Shown here: in pieces, positions 57,866 through 64,000 of the stretch | Layout: each line of letters starts with the position of its first letter | Position numbering within the stretch: position 1 is the first letter of the stretch | Assembly: GCF_022513565.1 (NCBI RefSeq) | Contig: NZ_JAKWBE010000025.1 | Coordinates: 62,001-126,000, forward strand | Direction of reading: 5' to 3' | Length of the DNA: 64,000 bases | DNA from: Streptomyces gilvus | GTDB taxonomy: Bacteria > Actinomycetota > Actinomycetes > Streptomycetales > Streptomycetaceae | Program-made: the position numbers and the translations under genes | The notes under the pieces: model-generated | Databases searched by the model: none | Seen by the model: only the letters and a program-made list of their open reading frames with translations | What the model was told of the DNA's origin: nothing

Positions 57866-60800
57866 GTGAGCGAGATAGTCAACAAACTCGTCAAGCCGGT
57901 GGTGGAGATCATCGACCACATCGGCGAGCACATCCCGAAGGCTCTCGCCAAGGGCCACCACCGGGTCGCCGACCACCTGCACACGGTCGTGAAGGAAGCA
58001 CGCAAGACCGACGAGCGCCTCGCCCAGGAGGCCGGCCACCTTCCCAGGACCCACGGCCCGCACGCCGGTCACGGCCACCCCGGTGCCGAGGCCGCGACGG
58101 CCGCCGCCGCCCACCCGAAGCTCGACAAGCTGCGCTCCCTGTGGTCCCGCACCTTCGGCTCCCGCCACTGCAAGAACGACCCCGTGGACGTGGCCACGGG
58201 AGAGATGGTCCTGCCGGTGACCGACGTGTCCCTCCCCGGCGCCCTCCCTCTCACCCTGACCCGCACCCACCTCTCCAACTACCGGCACGGAGGCCTCTTC
58301 GGGCCGTCCTGGGCGTCCGTTCTCGACCAGCGCCTGGAACTCAGCGCGGACGGTGTGGAGTTCGTGTCATCGGACGGCATGCTGCTGCTCTACCCGCCGC
58401 CCACCGCCGACGGCCCCACCTACCCCGTCCTCGGCCCCCGCCTACCGCTCACCTGGAGCGGCGAACCCAACACCCCGATGCTCATCGGGGATTCGGGCAG
58501 AATCCTCGCCTTCGACCAGGCCCGCCCGCATCCGGAGCGACCCGGCTCGATCGTGCTGCGCCTGGTGAGCATCGAGGACCGCAACAGCCGCCGTATGGAG
58601 CTCGAGTACGACGAGGACCGCGGCCTCCCCTCCCTCATCACCCACCACGGCGGCTACCGCATAGCCGTCGACCACCACCCCAGCCTCCCCCGCGTCACCG
58701 GCTACCACCTCCTCGACACCGAGGGCCCGGGCACCAGTACCCTCCTCGCCCGCTACGGCTACGACGAACTCGGCGACCTCACCGAGGTGTTCAACTCCTC
58801 CGGCGTACCGCTGCGGCACACCTACGACGCCGAGCACCGCATAACCTCGTGGACGGACCGCAACGGCAACCGCTTCTCCTACGAGTACGACGCGGCGGGC
58901 CGGGTGATCCGCACCGGTGCCGACAACGGCCTGATGGCCTCGACCTTCGCTTACTCGGAAGACGGTCTGACCACCCTCTACACCGACTCCCTCGGCCACA
59001 CCACGACCTGCGTCCACAACGACGCCTACCGTCTGATCCGCGAGACGGACCCGCTCGGCAACACCACCCACCAGGAGTGGGACGCCGACAACCAGCATCT
59101 CGTCGCCGTTACGGACCCGCTGGGCCACACCACTCGCTACACCTACGACGCCCACGGCAGCGTCACGGCCGTCGAGGACCCGACCGGAGCGGTCACCCGC
59201 ATCACGTACAACTCCCTCGGCCTGCCGACGGAGTTGACCGACGTCTCGGGTGCCGTCTGGCGCAGCGAGTACGACGACCGCGGCAACCTCCTCGCGACAG
59301 TGGACCCGCTGGGCGCCCGGACCTCGTACACCTACGGCGAGTACGGTGACATCGAGGCCGTCACCACCCCGCTCGGCGCGGTCCAGCGCTGCGAGACGGA
59401 CGCGGCCGGCCTGCTGCTGTCGGTGACGGACGCCCGCGGCGCCACCACCAGCGCCGTGCGCGACGCCTTCGGCCGTATCGCCGAGGCGACGGACGCCCTG
59501 GGCAACACCATCCACGTCGGCTGGACGGTGGAAGGTCTGGTCTCGTGGGTGGAACGCTCCGACGGGCGGCGCGAGTCCTGGGAGTTCGACGCGGAGTGCC
59601 ATCCGGTCGCCCACACGGATCCCGGCGGCCGACGGGTCACTCAATCCCCTGGCCAGTTCGACCTGTTGACGGACACGACGGACGCGGAGGGGACGTCGTA
59701 CGCCTTCGAGCACGACACGGAACGCCGACTGGTGCGCGTGCTCAACCCCCTCGGCGACGCATGGACCTACACCTACGACCCGGCGGGCCGCCTGCTGGAG
59801 GAGACGGATTTCGACGGCCGCAGGATCCGCTACACCTACGACGCGGCGGGCCGGATCGTGTCCCGCACCAACACGGCGGACGAGACCCTGACCTTCACCC
59901 GCGACGCCCTCGGCCGCCTCACCTCCTCCACCGCCGACGACGAGGTCACGACCTATGAGTACGACATCGCGGGAAACCTGATCCGGGCCCGCACCGCCAC
60001 GTCCGACCTGCGGCGCGAGTACGACGCGGTGGGCCGCCTGCTGTCGGAAACGGTGGACGGACGGACGGTGCGGGTGGAGTACGACGCGATGGGGCACCCG
60101 ATCCGTCGGACCACCCCCGCCGGCACGGTCTCGGCCTTCTCCTACGACGCGACGGGCCTGCCCACCGCTTTCGACATGGCCGGCAACCGCATCGCGTTCG
60201 GCTTCGACGCACTGGGCCGGGAGACGAGCAGAGAGCTCGGCAGGGGGCTCAGCCTCCACCAGACCTGGGACGGAACGAACCGCCTCACCGCCCAGCGGCT
60301 GACGCACGACGGCAGCGAGGTCCCGCTCCGACTCCGCAGCTACTCCTACCGGGCCGACGACTTCCTCACGGAGATCGACGACCTGACCACGGGCGCACGC
60401 CGGCTGAACCTCACCCCCTCGGGACGCGTCACCACCGTCACGGCCCGCGACTGGAGCGAACGTTACGCCTACGACGCCCTCGGCAACCTGACGCACGCTG
60501 AGACTCCGCTCACCGAGTCCCCGGACGACACCGCCCGCACGTTCACCGGCACGGTCCTCACCCGCTCCGGCCGCACCCGCTACCGCTACGACGCACACGG
60601 CCGGGTGATCCGCGCGACCACCCGCCTGCTCTCGGGCGGCCGCCGGGTCCGGCACTACCGCTGGAACGCCCAGGACCAGCTCGCCGAGGCCATCACGCCG
60701 GACGGAACGGTCTGGCGCTACACGTACGACGCGGCGGGCCGTCGTATCGCCAAACACCGCCTCGACGAGTCGGGCGAAGTCGTGCAACAAATCACCTTCA

Positions 60801-61777
60801 CCTGGTTCAACACGACGCTCACGGAGCAGACCGACGAGACCGGCCGCTCGGTCACCTTCGAGTACCTGCCCGAGACATGCGTCCCCCTGGCCCAGCTCAC
60901 CGCGGGCACCGACTTCCACGCCGTCCTCACCGACCCGGTGGGCACTCCGACGGAACTGGTCTCACCCGAGGGCGACATCGCCTGGCAGCACCGCACGACT
61001 CTTTGGGGCGAACCCCTGCCGGTCGGCGCCAGCCCCAAGGCCGACTGCCCCCTCCGCTTCCCGGGCCAGTACGCGGACCCGGAGACGGGCTGGCACTACA
61101 ACTTCTTCCGCCACTACGACCCGGCGACGGCGCGCTACACGACGCCCGATCCACTGGGGTTGGAGCCGGCACCGAACCCGAGCGCGTACGTACCGAACCC
61201 GACGGCTCAGGCGGATCCGCTGGGCCTGGGAACGCAGTACCGGACGCTGCCGGGTTGGAAGGACGGCAACCCCGTCGACCCGACCTGGGGCGGCCGCGTC
61301 ACGCACACCACCGGGGCCAACGGGCGGCCCGAAGGGGTCGTCGCGGAGATCCACAAGGACATGCTCGGACAGATCACGGGTCCGCAGCTCGCCGGCAGCA
61401 GGATTCCGGGCTGGCAGAACGGGATCGGGCTGGAACGCACCCACCTGCTCGCCGCGTCCCTCGGCGGCTCCAACAAGGACGTCGAGAACTTCATGGCGGT
61501 GCACGCCCGTGCGAACGCGCCCGTCATGTACCACTACGAGCGCCAGGTGGCCAAGGCGGTGCAGGATGGCCATGTCGTCAAGTACAAGGTGACGCCGCTC
61601 TACAACAGCCCGGACGACACCAGGCCCCACAGCATCGCCATCGAGGCCACGAGCGAGAAGGGGTTCAAGTTCACGCCCTACCATGCGGACGCGAAGACCA
61701 GACGGGCGCTGCGGAAGGATCCGGACAAACACACCAACCGCATCGTCATCCCCAACACGGCTGACAGCTGCGTTTGA
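57866..61777 (+). CDS. RHS-repeat polymorphic toxin 2, non-specific-nuclease-like end
   Basis: 1303 residues. A short helical N-terminus and His/Ala-rich linker (1-100) lead to DPVDVATGEMVLPVTDVSLP, the DUF6531-type opening, then YD/RHS repeats to about 1060 and the RHS core end (PLRFPGQYADPETGWHYNFF, DPLGLEPAPNPSAYVPNP). The last 190 residues resemble DNA/RNA non-specific endonucleases: LERTHLLAASLGGSNKD with His1193, the Asn in NFMAVHARANAPVMYHYE, and VKYKVTPLYN. The usual DRGH is RTHL here. GTG start. A SUKH-type immunity gene follows. Confidence 0.87.
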   Translation: MSEIVNKLVKPVVEIIDHIGEHIPKALAKGHHRVADHLHTVVKEARKTDERLAQEAGHLPRTHGPHAGHGHPGAEAATAAAAHPKLDKLRSLWSRTFGSRHCKNDPVDVATGEMVLPVTDVSLPGALPLTLTRTHLSNYRHGGLFGPSWASVLDQRLELSADGVEFVSSDGMLLLYPPPTADGPTYPVLGPRLPLTWSGEPNTPMLIGDSGRILAFDQARPHPERPGSIVLRLVSIEDRNSRRMELEYDEDRGLPSLITHHGGYRIAVDHHPSLPRVTGYHLLDTEGPGTSTLLARYGYDELGDLTEVFNSSGVPLRHTYDAEHRITSWTDRNGNRFSYEYDAAGRVIRTGADNGLMASTFAYSEDGLTTLYTDSLGHTTTCVHNDAYRLIRETDPLGNTTHQEWDADNQHLVAVTDPLGHTTRYTYDAHGSVTAVEDPTGAVTRITYNSLGLPTELTDVSGAVWRSEYDDRGNLLATVDPLGARTSYTYGEYGDIEAVTTPLGAVQRCETDAAGLLLSVTDARGATTSAVRDAFGRIAEATDALGNTIHVGWTVEGLVSWVERSDGRRESWEFDAECHPVAHTDPGGRRVTQSPGQFDLLTDTTDAEGTSYAFEHDTERRLVRVLNPLGDAWTYTYDPAGRLLEETDFDGRRIRYTYDAAGRIVSRTNTADETLTFTRDALGRLTSSTADDEVTTYEYDIAGNLIRARTATSDLRREYDAVGRLLSETVDGRTVRVEYDAMGHPIRRTTPAGTVSAFSYDATGLPTAFDMAGNRIAFGFDALGRETSRELGRGLSLHQTWDGTNRLTAQRLTHDGSEVPLRLRSYSYRADDFLTEIDDLTTGARRLNLTPSGRVTTVTARDWSERYAYDALGNLTHAETPLTESPDDTARTFTGTVLTRSGRTRYRYDAHGRVIRATTRLLSGGRRVRHYRWNAQDQLAEAITPDGTVWRYTYDAAGRRIAKHRLDESGEVVQQITFTWFNTTLTEQTDETGRSVTFEYLPETCVPLAQLTAGTDFHAVLTDPVGTPTELVSPEGDIAWQHRTTLWGEPLPVGASPKADCPLRFPGQYADPETGWHYNFFRHYDPATARYTTPDPLGLEPAPNPSAYVPNPTAQADPLGLGTQYRTLPGWKDGNPVDPTWGGRVTHTTGANGRPEGVVAEIHKDMLGQITGPQLAGSRIPGWQNGIGLERTHLLAASLGGSNKDVENFMAVHARANAPVMYHYERQVAKAVQDGHVVKYKVTPLYNSPDDTRPHSIAIEATSEKGFKFTPYHADAKTRRALRKDPDKHTNRIVIPNTADSCV

Positions 61778-61830
61778 GACGACGACGGCATCGACGGACA
61801 ATGACAACCTTCTACTGGGAGTATCAAGGA

Positions 61831-62361
61831 ATGAACGCGACGCTCGAGGCCCTCATCCGGCTTGCGCCACCGCCGGCCCAGCCGCCCACCGGCGACTGGG
61901 AACCGGTCGAGACCGCCCTGCACCGCGAACTCCCCGCCGACTACAAGGCCCTCGTCGACACTTACGGTTCCGGAGCCTTCTGCGGCTACATCGAACTGCT
62001 GGTCCCCACCGATGTACGAAAGGCCTATGACATCGTCGCGTACAACGACGGACGCAGCGACTTCGCGGCGGAGATCTGGGAGGAGGAGGACGAGCAGCCG
62101 GAGGAGTTCAGCGACGACCTCGGCTACGAACTGATCGCCTGGGCGAAGACGATCGACGGCGACACCCTCAACTGGCTGGCCCACCCCGACCAGAAGCCCG
62201 CCTCCTGGCGCACCCTCCTCGTCTCCCGGGACGTCACCGAGGCCTGGGAGCATTACGACACCCCGGCCCCAGCGGTCCTGCTGGGCCTCCTCACCGGTGA
62301 CATCGCCTCGGGCATCGTGGTACCCGACCGGACGCACGTCACGTTCGAGGCCTACGCATAG
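61831..62361 (+). CDS. SUKH (SMI1/KNR4) family immunity protein for RHS2
   Basis: 176-residue cytoplasmic protein with the SUKH pattern: ELPADYKALVDTYGSGAFCG near the start, YELIAWAKTIDGDTLNWLA and a C-terminal Ser/Thr-Phe strand. SUKH proteins are broad immunity proteins for nuclease polymorphic toxins. It follows RHS2 by 53 bases on the same strand, the cognate position. Start: ATG 61831 is close to AAGGA; ATG 61801 adds ten residues. Very acidic, fitting a nuclease blocker. Confidence 0.83.
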   Translation: MNATLEALIRLAPPPAQPPTGDWEPVETALHRELPADYKALVDTYGSGAFCGYIELLVPTDVRKAYDIVAYNDGRSDFAAEIWEEEDEQPEEFSDDLGYELIAWAKTIDGDTLNWLAHPDQKPASWRTLLVSRDVTEAWEHYDTPAPAVLLGLLTGDIASGIVVPDRTHVTFEAYA

Positions 62362-62726
62362 CGCTCGGCCCTGCGCGACAAACGGTCCGCAGAACGGTCC
62401 CTGCTCGAACTCGCACCCCTGGCTGCCGTACCGATCGTCACGCACGGAGCCAGTGCCTCATGCGTCGATGTCCCCACCACGCTCCCGCCCGAGAACGCAA
62501 CCCGATAGCGAACCGAAACCCTGCGGCAGCAGCGGATGCGCAACGCGAAGCCCACATGACGGCAACCCGCTGGAAGGCGGATCAGGACCCAACCCCTCAC
62601 ACAACGCCCTCCCCTACGTCCCTACTTGCCCAAGTCCGCAGGGAAGTTCGCTCTGGCGAAACCAGGAACCCCACCGATACCGTTTGTGCCCTTGACGTAC
62701 TTCAGTCTCACGGGGAGTCCACCACA
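62362..62726. other. intergenic region before lipoprotein copy 2
   Basis: No gene recognised. The open frames here are out of bias and lack ribosome sites. GGGGAG is found ten bases before the GTG of the next gene, and TTGACG near 62,691 is the only promoter-like hexamer I noted. GC is a little lower than in the RHS gene. Confidence 0.45.
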
Positions 62727-63383
62727 GTGAAGCGCCGCACTTTGCCCGCTGCCGCCGCGCTCACCGCAGCCGCAGCCCTGCTGCTGACGGCTTGCGGGGG
62801 CGGGAGCGACAACTCCAAGGCCAACGACAAGATCGCGGGAGCCGACACCGGCAACACGAAGACGTCGGCATCTCCGAGTCCGTCCGCTTCGAGTAAAGCT
62901 GATCGTCCAAAGATCAGCTTCCCTTCCTACGCCAAGAACGTCTTCGAAGACCAGAAGACTGGCGACACGACGAAGGACGCGGTCCTCGCAGACAGCGCCA
63001 TGAGTGTCAACTCGATGGACGATGCAATCTTCAAGGGGAGCACAGCCGCAGAGGCTCTCGGCTTCTACAACTCAGGCAAGGCACTCAGCTCGGCGATCAC
63101 GTTTGTGCAGGGATACATCGACAAGAACGACACCTGGATCGGCGAGACCCGCTACTTCGACCGCAAGGTGACCTTGTCAGGAAACAGTCAGGCCTACGTC
63201 ACGTACTGCTCTGACGAGAGCAAATCGTTCCTGAAGAACAAGAAGACCGGAAAGGTCGACAAGACGCCGACGACGGCTGACAGTTACGTGCTGTATCACA
63301 CCTCGCTCTCCAGGAATCATCAAGGCGTCTGGCAGACCACGGACATCGTCTCGAACCGGGGGGACAAGGCGTGCCAGCCGTAA
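62727..63383 (+). CDS. lipoprotein, first gene of duplicated cassette (copy 2)
   Basis: 218-residue predicted lipoprotein with lipobox LLTAC near residue 23, an IAGADTG/Ser-Pro linker and a domain of about 150 residues. It matches the lipoprotein at 35,940 in the linker (KGADTGSS there, AGADTGNT here), in RYFDRKVTLSGNSQAYVTYC against YYDANVTSLSGGKRELVTFC, in the Lys-rich KNKKTGK part and in the closing Cys. Codon choice is less GC-biased than in its neighbours. It overlaps the next gene by 13 bases. Function unknown. Confidence 0.77.
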   Translation: MKRRTLPAAAALTAAAALLLTACGGGSDNSKANDKIAGADTGNTKTSASPSPSASSKADRPKISFPSYAKNVFEDQKTGDTTKDAVLADSAMSVNSMDDAIFKGSTAAEALGFYNSGKALSSAITFVQGYIDKNDTWIGETRYFDRKVTLSGNSQAYVTYCSDESKSFLKNKKTGKVDKTPTTADSYVLYHTSLSRNHQGVWQTTDIVSNRGDKACQP

Positions 63384-64000
63384 ATCAGTTGGCGAGGGTC
63401 GCGACCGCATTCTCGTTGGTCTGTATTCCCCTGCTCACCGCGCAGGCGGCCTACGCCGGCGGCCGCGGTGACGCCGGCACTGCCGGACAGACCCAAGAGA
63501 CCGGAAATGCCAGCGACGACGGAACCCTCTCATCCAAAGTGGGAGTCATCGTCTACGACCGTTCCAAGAACGGTTCCGGCAGCTCCGTAGGCCCCGTCAC
63601 CTCCACCACCCCCTGGACCCCTCCGGCCTGCTGGTACGCCCCGAAGTACACGCCCGCGGCGCTCAAGGCGTACCTGGAGCCGATCTGGGAGGCCGGCTCC
63701 ACGGGCGACCAGTGGGACTCCGAACAGCGCGACAGGTACGTCAACGGCCACCCGTACAAGGACTTCAACCAGGACAAGACCGGCGACGGCTACTGGTGGG
63801 ACTCGTACGTCAACGAGAGCTTCCCGCCCGGTTGGGACAAGTGCACCGAGCCCATCTTCTGGGTGGACAAGGGCGATCCGCCCCCGGCCAACGTAGAGAA
63901 CGCCGTGACGCCGAAGATCCTGGCCGAACTCGCCTACAACGAGATCCGCGTCCCCAGCACCAAGGTGACCCTCGCCCCCGCCAACGCCACCAAGGTCAAC
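63371..64000 (+). CDS. secreted PPACWY-motif protein, copy 2 (cut by window edge)
   Basis: 210 residues visible. The GTG at 63371 follows GGGGGG and lies inside the end of the lipoprotein gene. A signal peptide with an AQAAYA-type site near residue 29 is followed by a Gly/Asp linker, then TPPACWYAPKYTPAALKAYL, DGYWWDSYVN, CTEPIFWVDKGDPPPAN and TPKILAELAYNEIRVPST. All of these align with the protein at 36,590. The C-terminal Ig-like half lies beyond the window. Confidence 0.8.
   Translation, partial: MPAVNQLARVATAFSLVCIPLLTAQAAYAGGRGDAGTAGQTQETGNASDDGTLSSKVGVIVYDRSKNGSGSSVGPVTSTTPWTPPACWYAPKYTPAALKAYLEPIWEAGSTGDQWDSEQRDRYVNGHPYKDFNQDKTGDGYWWDSYVNESFPPGWDKCTEPIFWVDKGDPPPANVENAVTPKILAELAYNEIRVPSTKVTLAPANATKVN

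Noticed and set aside
58442..60919. 825-codon minus open frame opposite RHS2
   Set aside because: Val/Gly/Arg-rich shadow of the YD repeats; no ribosome site and no family resemblance.

Overview
The window is very probably from a Streptomyces chromosome. It has high GC with strong third-position GC, frequent GTG starts with GTGA/ATGA gene overlaps, an SsgA-family protein, the futalosine-route enzyme MqnC, DUF5753/DUF397 regulator pairs and ECF sigma factors. No rRNA, tRNA, CRISPR array or insertion sequence was recognised.

Region 1 (1-31,700) is mainly core metabolism built around the menaquinone respiratory chain. A RecQ helicase runs off the left edge. It is followed by a secreted protein and a complete 14-gene nuoA-N operon on the minus strand, with a good Rex-type operator upstream of nuoA. 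Next come an NlpC/P60 cell-wall hydrolase, peptide deformylase, a geranylgeranyl-reductase-type flavoprotein (MenJ-like), a GNAT protein, a PASTA protein and MenG. A three-gene operon for an exopolysaccharide follows, containing a MatB-like deacetylase/glycosyltransferase. A GH18-like lipoprotein, a small amidohydrolase-like protein and MqnC complete the region. MqnC, MenG and the MenJ-like protein make or modify the quinone that complex I reduces.

Region 2 (31,700-35,600) holds a prepilin peptidase and a membrane LysM-BTAD protein. They probably belong with the Tad/Flp pilus cluster at 48,961-55,442 (cpaB, cpaE, tadA, tadB, tadC, flp pilin and three TadE/F/G-like pseudopilins).

Region 3 (35,900-64,000) is accessory. 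Two large RHS/YD-repeat polymorphic toxins, with probable type VII-like export features, lie on either side of the Tad cluster. RHS1 (41,070-45,617) carries a C-terminal AHH-like nuclease domain and is followed by an Imm11/DUF1629-like immunity gene. RHS2 (57,866-61,777) carries a non-specific-nuclease-like C-terminus and is followed by a SUKH-like immunity gene. Each RHS locus has its own copies of a conserved accessory family, some of them broken. A two-gene cassette (lipoprotein plus secreted PPACWY-motif protein) occurs twice, at 35,940-37,672 and 62,727-64,000+, bracketing the whole accessory block. Between the first cassette and RHS1 is a decaying tandem duplication of a regulator/DUF397/immunity block next to a dead Rpn-like gene. 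The block also holds an SsgA-like protein and an ECF sigma factor fused to a zinc finger, membrane segments and a proline-rich tail.
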